Positions 31,457-38,643 of a DNA stretch of 38,698 bases are shown one piece after another. The translations under genes and the position numbers were made by a program. The notes beneath the pieces are model-generated. The model had not been told where the DNA came from and did not search any database. It worked only from the letters and a program-made list of their open reading frames with translations. This DNA comes from JALYNX01 sp963746905 (GTDB lineage: Bacteria; Actinomycetota; Acidimicrobiia; Spongiisociales; ZC4RG35). The DNA is taken from contig CAVVCY010000007.1 in the NCBI GenBank assembly GCA_963746905.1, positions 1 to 38,698 of the forward strand, written 5' to 3'. Numbering within the stretch: position 1 is the stretch's first letter; the number at the start of each line of letters is the position of its first letter.

Positions 31457-32380
31457 CTACACGATTCCAGTGAACTCAGGGATCCCGAGGGCCAGGTTCA
31501 CGTTTTGCAGGACCTGGACCGCGGCCCCTTTCAATAAGTTGTCGAGTGCGGCGACGACCACTGCGTTGCGCCCGTCTTCAGTGGTCTCGAAGCCGCCGAT
31601 CAGGGCTCCGACCCGGTTCGCGCCGTCCCTGAGCTCTGGGGCCTCATCCTGGATCTCGATCAGAGGCTCGGGTCCATACGCCTTCTCGAACCTCTCCTGG
31701 ATCTCGTCGTCGCTCGTCTCTCGGGACAAGGGCACGTTGGCGGTCACGATGAGACCCCGGAATGCCTGATGGACATGAGGCATGAACCGGATCGGCATCC
31801 CCAGCTGGTGAGTCGCCTCCTTCTCGTGGTTGTGCCCGACGAGCTTGTAAGGCATCAGGTTGTCTTCGAGCCGCGCGAGGTCGTTGCGCGGGCCGGGCGT
31901 GGAGCCGGCTCCCGAGTAACCCGACACCCCGAGCACGACGGGAACTCCGGAGATGATGTCCATGAGCGGCGCTAGTACCAGCTCCATAGCGGTGGCGTAG
32001 CAGCCAGGGTTGGCGATCCGGGTCGCCCCCGCGAGCCGGTCACGACGCAATTCGGGCAACCCGTAAGCCCAGGCATCGTCGAGTCGGTGGTCGAACGAGA
32101 TGTCCACCACGACCTCGTCGGCGGTGATCGCATCGAGGTAGGCGGTACCGGCGCCGTCGGGGAGGGCAAGGATCACCACATCCGTCTCGAGGTTGGACAC
32201 GTCGGTGGGCTCGATCGATTCGTACACCACTCCATCGGCCCCGGGAACCGACTGACCGGCCAGTTCGCGGGAGCCGGCATAGACCAGCTCGAGTGAAGGA
32301 TGGTCCCGTATGAGCCTGACGATTTCGGCCCCGGCATAGCCCCGGGCGCCGACCAGGCCGACGGTGAATCGATCACTCAC
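31457..32380 (-). CDS. argC: N-acetyl-gamma-glutamyl-phosphate reductase
   Basis: 307 residues from the GTG at 32378-32380, which overlaps the argAB stop by eight bases. Reduces N-acetylglutamyl phosphate to the semialdehyde with NADPH. GLVGARGYAGAEIVRLI is the nucleotide-binding start; the catalytic Cys127 is in NPGCYATAMEL; FMPHVHQAFRGLIVTANV holds the active-site His; ALDNLLKGAAVQVLQNVNLALG closes the protein. A longer frame to 32422 lies within argAB and is not needed. The protein looks like the variety I recall from Xanthomonas, as do its two upstream neighbours. Confidence 0.93.
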   Translation of the reverse strand: MSDRFTVGLVGARGYAGAEIVRLIRDHPSLELVYAGSRELAGQSVPGADGVVYESIEPTDVSNLETDVVILALPDGAGTAYLDAITADEVVVDISFDHRLDDAWAYGLPELRRDRLAGATRIANPGCYATAMELVLAPLMDIISGVPVVLGVSGYSGAGSTPGPRNDLARLEDNLMPYKLVGHNHEKEATHQLGMPIRFMPHVHQAFRGLIVTANVPLSRETSDDEIQERFEKAYGPEPLIEIQDEAPELRDGANRVGALIGGFETTEDGRNAVVVAALDNLLKGAAVQVLQNVNLALGIPEFTGIV

Positions 32381-33701
32381 CGTGATCTCCGATGAAGGAT
32401 GCGGGGAGCGAGGCAATCGCATTGACGCGAGCCGCCACGTGCTCGAAGTCGGGCTCGCCTTTCCAGAAGATTGTCCACGGGCCCCGCTTCACTGACCCGT
32501 CGGCCTCTTCCGCATAGAAGGTATTGAACCCGTTTTCGGTGCGGGAGCGCCAGTAGAGGACGGGGTAGTCGGCGAGGACGTGAGCCCACACCGTCCGGGC
32601 CAGGCCCTCACCGCGTGCATCTTCGAGGATTGCGAACTTGTCGAGGTAAGCGAAGTCCTCGAGCCGGGCTACGAGGGCCCCGGCTCGCCAGCTCTCCGAC
32701 AGGTAGGCAGTCTCGAGCTCGAGGTCGGACCACCAGGCTGGGTCGAGGTTGCGCCCAAAGGCCTCCTCCACCAGCTTTTCCACCTGGCCCCGATCCAGCG
32801 CCAGCTTGTCGGTCACCTTCTCGATCAGCTCGCCCCGCCTGATCATCGTTCCCGACCCGCCATGGGTGAACAGCTCTTTGACCAGGCCGGATGGCGTGGT
32901 GATAGACACCGATGTGGAGAGAGGAGTGTCGTCGAGGAGAAGTTTGATCTCGGCCAGCTTCAGGCGCATCCCGGAGTGCACCCATTCCTGACTCATCAGG
33001 TGCTCATAGTCGGAGGCGAGGTTGATCGACTCGATCAACCGCATGTCGCCGTCCAGGAGACCGCCGACAGCGGCCAGGAAGATGATCTTCATCGGTTGGA
33101 CGGCATGAACCAGGGCCCTGGTGGCGGAGTCGGCGTTCATGTTGACGAGTTGACCGCCCGGGGCCACTCCGAGACAGGTGAGGATCGGTATCGCGTCTGA
33201 GGCGATGATCGACTGGATCAGTGGGAGATGGACCTGACTGGGCTCTCCGACCAGCCCGTATCGCTCGCGGTCGAGATAATCGGCGTCGAAAGCGCCCTCG
33301 GTCAGCCCGTGGGCCGACACGCCCTGATCTCTGATCGCCTCGACGAGGAGGATGTTCTGCTCGATGAACGTGTCCCGAGCCGCGTCGAGCACTTCAGGTC
33401 CGGTGACCCGTAGACCGTCTATCTTCTCGCTGGAGATCCCGCGCTTCGCCAGCGTTTCATCGAGTTGGGGGCCTCCGCCGTGCAGCACGATCGGAGTGAG
33501 GCCGACAGTGTGGAGGAAGGCAAGCGCCGCTGCTGTTTCGTCCAGTGAATCGCGGAGGATGGCGCCGCCGATCTTGATGACCGCAAATCGCGACCGGTCG
33601 AGCTCCGAGAAGCGCTGCAGGTACGAGCGGATCTCCTTGCCGTCGCTCATGTTGCTAAGCAAGTGGACGATGGTCTGTCGGATGTCTCGGTTGGTCGCCA
33701 T
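32373..33701 (-). CDS. Bifunctional N-acetylglutamate synthase/kinase
   Basis: 442 residues. An N-terminal amino-acid kinase domain (about 1-290: RQTIVHLLSNMSDGKEIRSY, FAVIKIGGAILRD, LTPIVLHGGGPQLDETL, SVSITTPSGLVKELFTHGGSGT) is fused to a C-terminal acetyltransferase of the DUF619/NAT type (about 300-440: YLDKFAILEDARGEGLARTV, YPVLYWRSRTENGFNTFY, WTIFWKG). This is the layout of Xanthomonas and Xylella NAGS-K and of fungal/animal enzymes, which acetylate glutamate and then phosphorylate it. Free-standing ArgB plus ArgJ is the actinobacterial norm. It lies between argF' and argC in one operon. Confidence 0.93.
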   Translation of the reverse strand: MATNRDIRQTIVHLLSNMSDGKEIRSYLQRFSELDRSRFAVIKIGGAILRDSLDETAAALAFLHTVGLTPIVLHGGGPQLDETLAKRGISSEKIDGLRVTGPEVLDAARDTFIEQNILLVEAIRDQGVSAHGLTEGAFDADYLDRERYGLVGEPSQVHLPLIQSIIASDAIPILTCLGVAPGGQLVNMNADSATRALVHAVQPMKIIFLAAVGGLLDGDMRLIESINLASDYEHLMSQEWVHSGMRLKLAEIKLLLDDTPLSTSVSITTPSGLVKELFTHGGSGTMIRRGELIEKVTDKLALDRGQVEKLVEEAFGRNLDPAWWSDLELETAYLSESWRAGALVARLEDFAYLDKFAILEDARGEGLARTVWAHVLADYPVLYWRSRTENGFNTFYAEEADGSVKRGPWTIFWKGEPDFEHVAARVNAIASLPASFIGDHGE

Positions 33702-33717
33702 TGCCAGTCCCGTCAGT

Positions 33718-34722
33718 TCAATTGTTGTCGTTCAGCAGCGACTTCATGATCGCCTTCTGCACGTGGAGCCGATTCTCGGCCTCGTCATAGGCGAAGCAGT
33801 TAGGGCCATCAAAGACGGCATCGGTCATGATCAGGTTGCGTCGCATCGGCAGGCAATGGCTGATCAGAGCATCGTTGGTCATGGCCATCTTCTGCTCGTC
33901 GACGATGAAGTGCCGGTAACCGTCCCGAATCGGCTTCTCGCTCTCCCAGTTGCCGAAGAATGGCAAAGCGCCCCAACTCTTGGCATAGACCACGTCCGCC
34001 CCGTCGTAGGCCTCGTCGATGTCGTGGCTGATACTCACCTTGTGACCCTGGGCAGATGCATCGGCCCGCGCCTGCTCCACATATCGTTGATCGAGGATGT
34101 AGTCGGGAGTTGGGCAGAGAAGGGTGACATTCATCCCGAATTTGGCCGCGATGGTCAGGGCTGAGTTGGCCACCGCGGTATTCAATGGTTTGGGGTGATA
34201 GCTCCAGGTCAACAAGTACTTCTTGCCGTCGAGGGCCCCAAGTTGCTCTTCGAGCGCCATGATGTGGGCCAGTTCCTGACAGGGATGAACGATCGTCTCC
34301 ATGTTGATGACCGGAACGTCGGAGTAGGTGGCGAACGAATTGAGGATCAGGTCTTTGCGATCCTCCTTCCAATCCTGAAACTTTGGAAACGCCCTGATCC
34401 CAATCAAATCGCAATATCGGGACAACACCTTCGCTGCCTCTTTGACGTGCTCCTCGGCGTCGCCATCCATGACTGCCCCATCAGCGAACTCCAGCGGCCA
34501 CATCCCGCCCGAAGGTGAAAGCACGACGGCGTGACCACCGAGTTGGTTGATCCCGACGTCAAACGAGGTCCTCGTGCGTAGAGAGTTGTTGAGGAAGAGC
34601 AGGGCAATTGTCTTGCCTGCGAGCGACTGACCAAGCGGGCTCTGTTTGAGGTTCCGGGCGTCGTCGATGAGGGCTTGGAGCTCGGGGCGTGACCAATCAG
34701 CCGTGGTCAGGAAATGCCTCAT
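33718..34722 (-). CDS. argF': N-acetylornithine carbamoyltransferase (AOTCase)
   Basis: 334 residues. Carbamoylates N-acetylornithine to N-acetylcitrulline. The carbamoyl-phosphate motif is SLRTRTSFD (47-55), against STRTR in ordinary ornithine transcarbamylases. Residues known from the Xanthomonas enzyme are matched: Trp75 (its Trp77), Glu90 in MDGDAEEH (its Glu92, the residue that distinguishes acetyl- from succinylornithine enzymes), the Glu of NMETIVHP, the Lys of YAKSWGALPFFGNWE and the HCLP loop. The site of carboxylated Lys302 is Ile298 here. Overall similarity to the remembered Xanthomonas protein is very high. Sixteen bases separate it from the fused synthase/kinase. Confidence 0.92.
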   Translation of the reverse strand: MRHFLTTADWSRPELQALIDDARNLKQSPLGQSLAGKTIALLFLNNSLRTRTSFDVGINQLGGHAVVLSPSGGMWPLEFADGAVMDGDAEEHVKEAAKVLSRYCDLIGIRAFPKFQDWKEDRKDLILNSFATYSDVPVINMETIVHPCQELAHIMALEEQLGALDGKKYLLTWSYHPKPLNTAVANSALTIAAKFGMNVTLLCPTPDYILDQRYVEQARADASAQGHKVSISHDIDEAYDGADVVYAKSWGALPFFGNWESEKPIRDGYRHFIVDEQKMAMTNDALISHCLPMRRNLIMTDAVFDGPNCFAYDEAENRLHVQKAIMKSLLNDNN

Positions 34723-34764
34723 CGCCGTTGTTTACAAGTCGATGTCGCGAAATCCAAACGTCGG

Positions 34765-35580
34765 TCAGCTGGCGGGGGTCTTCGCAGCCTTCTTCTTGGT
34801 CCCGTTGGCTTCTCGAGCCTCGTTGATGAAGAAGTCGAGTGCGGCGGCAGTCTTGGTCTGCTGTTCTCCAGACACGTCGATCCCGATTTTGCTCAGGTAG
34901 GCCCTGGCTTCGAGACCCGCCTGGAAGGCCTCGTTGGGCATGCACTTGGTCGACAACTCGACGATGCGAGAGCCGTCCGGGTAGTTCCATTGCTCGACTA
35001 CGAGCCCGTACCTGAAGTCACCAGGCGCGAGTTTGAGCTTGAAGACGGTTATCGGGCCGAGGATCAGCAAATCGTCGAGCTCGACCCCTTCCGGTGCATG
35101 TGCGTCGTAGAAGGCTCGCTGCTCTTTCGTGAACAGCTTGCGAATCGGCCGCAGGCCCGCTGCCGTCTCTCGAACCGCGTGGGCCGTCGCAACGCCTTTC
35201 ATGGTGCCGGAGCAGACATAGCCTCCGGGGAGGGCATCGACCTCCACCCCAAAAGCCGCCGAACTGCGAATCTCCGGAGAGAGGTCGTCGGGGACCACAG
35301 GACGAAGCTTCACGGTGGAGTCCCCGTCGCGGCCCTGGATCCGCCTGGCCCTAAGCACCACACCTGCCTTGTTCAGAGTCAGGTCGATGGTGTCGAAAAA
35401 GAAGACCTGGCGAATCTGAGCGTTCAACGGGTCCACGTCGAGGGCGGCCGCAGCGGAGCGCCGGTTCGAGTCGGGGATGGTGACTTTCAACTCGACCGTG
35501 TCGACTTTTCTCACGAGTTGGAGAAACTCGTTCAGTTCCTCGTCCGTCATGCGGACTCCGCCATCGGTCGTGGTGGTCAC
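34765..35580 (-). CDS. CYTH-domain protein
   Basis: 271 residues from the GTG at 35578-35580, preceded by AAGGAG with a six-base spacer; an internal ATG at 35548 with GGAG is the alternative. A CYTH-like triphosphate-tunnel fold is suggested by VELKVTIPD, FFFDTIDLTLNKAGVVLRARRI and DSTVKLRPV. The hallmark ExExK appears only as TVELK, so its first acid is missing and catalysis is doubtful. The tail is Lys-rich (GTKKKAAKTPAS). Possible roles are polyphosphate or triphosphate binding. It stops 42 bases before argF' and may be cotranscribed. Confidence 0.75.
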   Translation of the reverse strand: MTTTTDGGVRMTDEELNEFLQLVRKVDTVELKVTIPDSNRRSAAAALDVDPLNAQIRQVFFFDTIDLTLNKAGVVLRARRIQGRDGDSTVKLRPVVPDDLSPEIRSSAAFGVEVDALPGGYVCSGTMKGVATAHAVRETAAGLRPIRKLFTKEQRAFYDAHAPEGVELDDLLILGPITVFKLKLAPGDFRYGLVVEQWNYPDGSRIVELSTKCMPNEAFQAGLEARAYLSKIGIDVSGEQQTKTAAALDFFINEAREANGTKKKAAKTPAS

Positions 35581-35710
35581 TAATCACTCCTTGCGTTTGA
35601 TGATCTTGATGATACGCATTCTCTTGGACGCGGAACCCGCCGAGCCTTGACCCCCCATTAGCCCAGGGCCATACTCGGTATCGACCCTCTTGTGACCGGA
35701 GGTTGATCTG
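35581..35710. promoter_or_regulatory. Divergent promoter region, CYTH gene / rhodanese-E1 gene
   Basis: A 130-base gap between divergent genes. It holds AAGGAG for the CYTH gene (minus strand, just after 35586) and GGAGG (35698-35702) for the plus-strand gene. A TGATGAT direct repeat is seen near 35598-35613. No clear operator was identified. Confidence 0.4.
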
Positions 35711-36883
35711 GTGAGCATGACCTATCAGGAGTTGGTGGCTGCGGCCAAGAGCCAAATCGAGGAGGTCCAGCCCTCGGAATTGGAGTCACGGCTTGATCAG
35801 GTCACGGTGATCGATGTTCGCGAGGCGGACGAGTACGACCAGGGCTCGATCGTCGGCGCCATCCACCTGCCACGGGGCGTCCTGGAGAGCGCGATTCGGG
35901 GCCATGTCCCCGATCTAGAAAATGAGGTGACCCTGTACTGCGCTGTCGGTGGGCGATCTGCCCTCGCGGCCCTCTCGCTGCAGCAGTTGGGATACACGAG
36001 GGTCTCCTCGCTGGCAGGTGGCTTTGGACAGTGGAAATCCGAGGGTTACCCGTGGGGCACACCCAAGAGCCTGACGACCGACCAGCGCGGGCGCTACAGC
36101 CGGCACACCGTTCTCCCCGAAGTGGGGGAGGCGGGTCAGATGAGACTCCTCGACGCGAAGGTCATGGTCATCGGAGCCGGCGGCCTCGGATCACCTGCGG
36201 CTCTCTACATGGCGGCGGCAGGGGTGGGCACGCTCGGGATCGTCGATTTCGACGTCGTCGATCTCTCCAACCTCCAGCGCCAGATCCTGCACAACGTCGA
36301 CCGGCTCGGTCAGGCAAAGGTGGAGTCGGCCCGCGAGACTTTGAGCGCACTGAATCCGGACGTCAAGATCGTCACCTACAACGAGCGCCTCTCGGCCGAC
36401 AATGTGATCCGGATCCTGTCGGGCTACGACGTCATCGTCGACGGCGGGGACAACTTCCCGACTCGCTATCTGGTCAATGACGCCTCACTGCATCTCAAGG
36501 TGCCGGTGATCCACGGATCGATCTTCCGCTTCGAAGGGCAGGTCACGGTCTACGACCCGTACAACGGGCCATGCTATCGGTGCCAGTTCGCCGAGCCTCC
36601 TCCACCTGAGCTGGCGCCGTCCTGTTCCGAGGCGGGCGTACTGGGCGTGCTCCCCGGGATCATCGGCTCGTTGCAGGCCATGGAGGCGATCAAAATGGTT
36701 CTCGAGTTGGGGGACTCCCTGGTTGGCCGGCTGCTCACCTATGACGGGCTGAGTCAGGAGTTCCTGACTCTGAACATCAGACGCAATCCGGATTGCCCGG
36801 CCTGCGCCGACGAGGCGCATCCACCGCGCCTCGTCGACTACGACCAGTTTTGTGTGCCAGGCGGGTCGGTCGCCCGTTCCTAG
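35711..36883 (+). CDS. Rhodanese-ThiF/MoeB fusion, sulfur-carrier adenylyltransferase
   Basis: 390 residues from GTG 35711, eight bases after GGAGG. An N-terminal rhodanese domain (about 15-112; IDVREADEYDQGSIVGAIHLP, active-site Cys77 in YCAVGGRSA) precedes an E1-like domain (about 120-380): RYSRHTVLPEVGEAGQMRLL, nucleotide loop GAGGLGSP, DFDVVDLSNLQRQILH, DGGDNFPTRYLVND, and zinc pairs CYRC and CPAC. Such proteins adenylate a MoaD/ThiS/CysO-type carrier and supply sulfur. In MoeZ and MOCS3 the rhodanese is C-terminal; here the order is reversed. No carrier protein is adjacent. Its TAG overlaps the stop of the convergent SIMPL gene. Confidence 0.9.
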   Translation: MSMTYQELVAAAKSQIEEVQPSELESRLDQVTVIDVREADEYDQGSIVGAIHLPRGVLESAIRGHVPDLENEVTLYCAVGGRSALAALSLQQLGYTRVSSLAGGFGQWKSEGYPWGTPKSLTTDQRGRYSRHTVLPEVGEAGQMRLLDAKVMVIGAGGLGSPAALYMAAAGVGTLGIVDFDVVDLSNLQRQILHNVDRLGQAKVESARETLSALNPDVKIVTYNERLSADNVIRILSGYDVIVDGGDNFPTRYLVNDASLHLKVPVIHGSIFRFEGQVTVYDPYNGPCYRCQFAEPPPPELAPSCSEAGVLGVLPGIIGSLQAMEAIKMVLELGDSLVGRLLTYDGLSQEFLTLNIRRNPDCPACADEAHPPRLVDYDQFCVPGGSVARS

Positions 36884-37617
36884 CCGCCCAGGCCGAAGTT
36901 CACCGAAAGAGTGATGGTGACTGCCGAGGTGCCGGGCTCGATCGGCGTCTCGCCGCCTGCGGTGTCGGCGGCGGCCCGTTCGTAGAAGACGGGCGGCGGG
37001 GTGCTGCTGACGGTCTCATTGATCGAGATCGCTGTCCCCAGTTCCTGGCCTGACAACTCTGCGAGCTGGGTCGCCTTTGCCATGGCGTCGTCCCATGCGG
37101 CGGCACGCGCCGACTTCACCATCTCTGCATCGTCATCGATGCTGAATTGGAGCCCACTCACCACGACGTCATCTCCGCCGGCGGCGGTTGCTGCGTCGAT
37201 GAGGGAACCTGTGTCGTCGATATTGCGAATCTTGACCCGGACGCTGTTGCTAACGCGATACCCGGCAAGACGCTGGGTGTTGCTCGAGTAGTCGTATTCA
37301 GGGTAAATGGAGTAGTCGGCAGTGGTGATGTCCTTGGGATCGACGCCGCCGTCGGTGAGCGCTGCGATCAGTGCGTCTGCTTTCTGCGCAGCCAGCGTGG
37401 TCGCTTCCTGGACGTTGTCGGCCAGAAGCGATATTCCGAGGGTGACCTCGACGGTGTCCGGTATGCCGTTCACTTCTCCGGTGCCGGTCACGGATATCCC
37501 GCTGGGCCCGGTCGACGTTCCGTTCACATTGACCACTGGCGGCTCAGCTGATGACGCCGTGCAGGCGCCGAGAACCAGGACTGAGACCGCAACCACTGCC
37601 AGTGTCGAGCGACGCAT
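36880..37617 (-). CDS. SIMPL-domain (DUF541) lipoprotein
   Basis: 245 residues. A signal peptide with a lipobox (VLVLGACTASS, Cys19) marks an exported lipoprotein. The SIMPL domain (about 40-245) begins ISVTGTGEVNGIPDTVEVTLGIS, then KADALIAALTDGGVDPKDI, YPEYDYSSNTQRLAGYRVSN and AVTITLSVNFGL. SIMPL proteins form ring-like oligomers in cell envelopes; the role here is unknown. Last gene of a minus-strand unit with upp and the alkyltransferase-like gene, 45 bases after the latter. Confidence 0.88.
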   Translation of the reverse strand: MRRSTLAVVAVSVLVLGACTASSAEPPVVNVNGTSTGPSGISVTGTGEVNGIPDTVEVTLGISLLADNVQEATTLAAQKADALIAALTDGGVDPKDITTADYSIYPEYDYSSNTQRLAGYRVSNSVRVKIRNIDDTGSLIDAATAAGGDDVVVSGLQFSIDDDAEMVKSARAAAWDDAMAKATQLAELSGQELGTAISINETVSSTPPPVFYERAAADTAGGETPIEPGTSAVTITLSVNFGLGG

Positions 37618-37662
37618 TTGTTCTCCATTCGGATGTCTGCCACTTGGACGGGCAAAGGGGAG

Positions 37663-37941
37663 TTAACGGTTCCTGACAATGAGGACCTTTCCATTTCTGA
37701 GGGCAACTCCTTCCTTCTCGAGCAGGAGCCTCTGACGGGTCGGATGTGGCGATCGCAACTGGCCTCCGGCGCCAACCACCCTCCACCAGGGAATGTCGGC
37801 GTCCGACGTCCTGAGTATCGAGCCCACGGCGCGCGCCGCTCCCGGGAAACCTGCCTCCGCTGCAACCTCGCCGTAGGTGACCACGTCACCGGGTTGGAGG
37901 GACTCGAGCACCGCGAGCACCGATTTCTCGAATGCGCTCAC
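37663..37941 (-). CDS. Alkyltransferase-like (ATL) DNA-binding protein
   Basis: 92 residues: only the DNA-binding domain of O6-alkylguanine-DNA alkyltransferase. VVTYGEVAAEAGFPGAARAVG includes the helix-turn-helix and finger Arg37. Where MGMT has the acceptor PCHRV, this protein has IPWWRVV, Trp52 in place of Cys. It therefore cannot accept alkyl groups and fits the ATL family, which flips damaged guanine and flags it for nucleotide excision repair. Start GTG overlaps the upp stop by four bases. Confidence 0.9.
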   Translation of the reverse strand: MSAFEKSVLAVLESLQPGDVVTYGEVAAEAGFPGAARAVGSILRTSDADIPWWRVVGAGGQLRSPHPTRQRLLLEKEGVALRNGKVLIVRNR

Positions 37942-38558
37942 AGGGTCCCGAAGAGACGGTCTCCCATGTCGCCGAGCCCGGGGCGGATGTAGAAGGCGTC
38001 ACTCAGGTCCCGATCGAGAGACGCGGCGACGATGCGGATATCGGGATGATCGGCTTCGATTCGCTTCACGCCCTCCGGCGCTGTGACCACACAGACCGCG
38101 GTGATGCTCTTGGCGCCGTTTTCCTTCACCTTGTCGATAGCCCAGCTCAGGGAGCCCCCTGTGGCCAGCATCGGCTCCAGGATCAGGACCCGGGCCTGGT
38201 CCAATGGCGGGAACTTGTTGTAGTACTCCATTGGCTCGGCGGTCGCCTCGTTGCGCTGGACCCCCGCGAAGCCGATTGCGGCGTCGGGGACCAAGGTCAG
38301 CACGGACTGGAGGAGGCCGAGACCAGCGCGAAGCACCGCCACCGCCACCACGGGGCGATGAAGTTGGGTCCCGATCATGGTCTCCAATGGCGTGGTGATC
38401 TCGACCTGGTCGGTGGACATATCCGAGAGGGCCTCGGCGACGAGTAGGTATCCCAGCCTTTCAGCGGTCTGACGGAACTCGGGAGGTTCGGTGTCGGAGC
38501 GGCGCAGCACCGTGAGCAAGTCTGCGGCGAGCGGGTGGTCGAGGATCGTGAGCGCCAT
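37938..38558 (-). CDS. upp: Uracil phosphoribosyltransferase
   Basis: 206 residues from the ATG at 38556-38558. Makes UMP from uracil and PRPP. TPLETMIGTQLHRPVVAV, VLRAGLGLLQSVLTLVPDA, the PRPP loop ILEPMLATGGSLSWA (usual DPMLATGGS) and the uracil-binding C-terminal IRPGLGDMGDRLFGT are all present. The frame can be extended by 21 residues to 38621, but those are encoded by the 63-nt structured repeat and are Gly-rich, so the shorter start is right. Confidence 0.94.
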   Translation of the reverse strand: MALTILDHPLAADLLTVLRRSDTEPPEFRQTAERLGYLLVAEALSDMSTDQVEITTPLETMIGTQLHRPVVAVAVLRAGLGLLQSVLTLVPDAAIGFAGVQRNEATAEPMEYYNKFPPLDQARVLILEPMLATGGSLSWAIDKVKENGAKSITAVCVVTAPEGVKRIEADHPDIRIVAASLDRDLSDAFYIRPGLGDMGDRLFGTL

Positions 38559-38576
38559 GGAAGGCAAGGTTAGGGG

Positions 38577-38639
38577 GGTGCCCCCCTCCCCGGCTCCGCC
38601 GGTACTCCCCCCAACGCTCACTTTGTTCGCTGGGGGGAG
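38577..38639 (-). repeat. 63-nt structured element, copy 2 (upstream of upp)
   Basis: On the minus strand, a 12-pair stem (CTCCCCCCAGCG with CGTTGGGGGGAG, 11-base loop) is followed by TA, a 5-bp hairpin CCGGC-GGA-GCCGG and a G-rich tail ending GGGGGGCACC. It matches 1147-1209 at about 53 of 63 positions and keeps the same stems through paired changes. It begins four bases after the ppc stop and ends 18 bases before the upp start codon. Confidence 0.8.
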
Positions 38640-38643
38640 AAGT

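Noticed and set aside
33718..34722. N-succinylornithine carbamoyltransferase (Bacteroides type)
   Set aside because: The discriminating position carries Glu90 in DGDAEEH, as in the acetylornithine enzymes; from memory the succinylornithine type differs there.
38559..38621. N-terminal extension of Upp by 21 residues
   Set aside because: The extra codons are Gly-rich and come from the structured repeat; the Upp family begins at the ATG at 38558.
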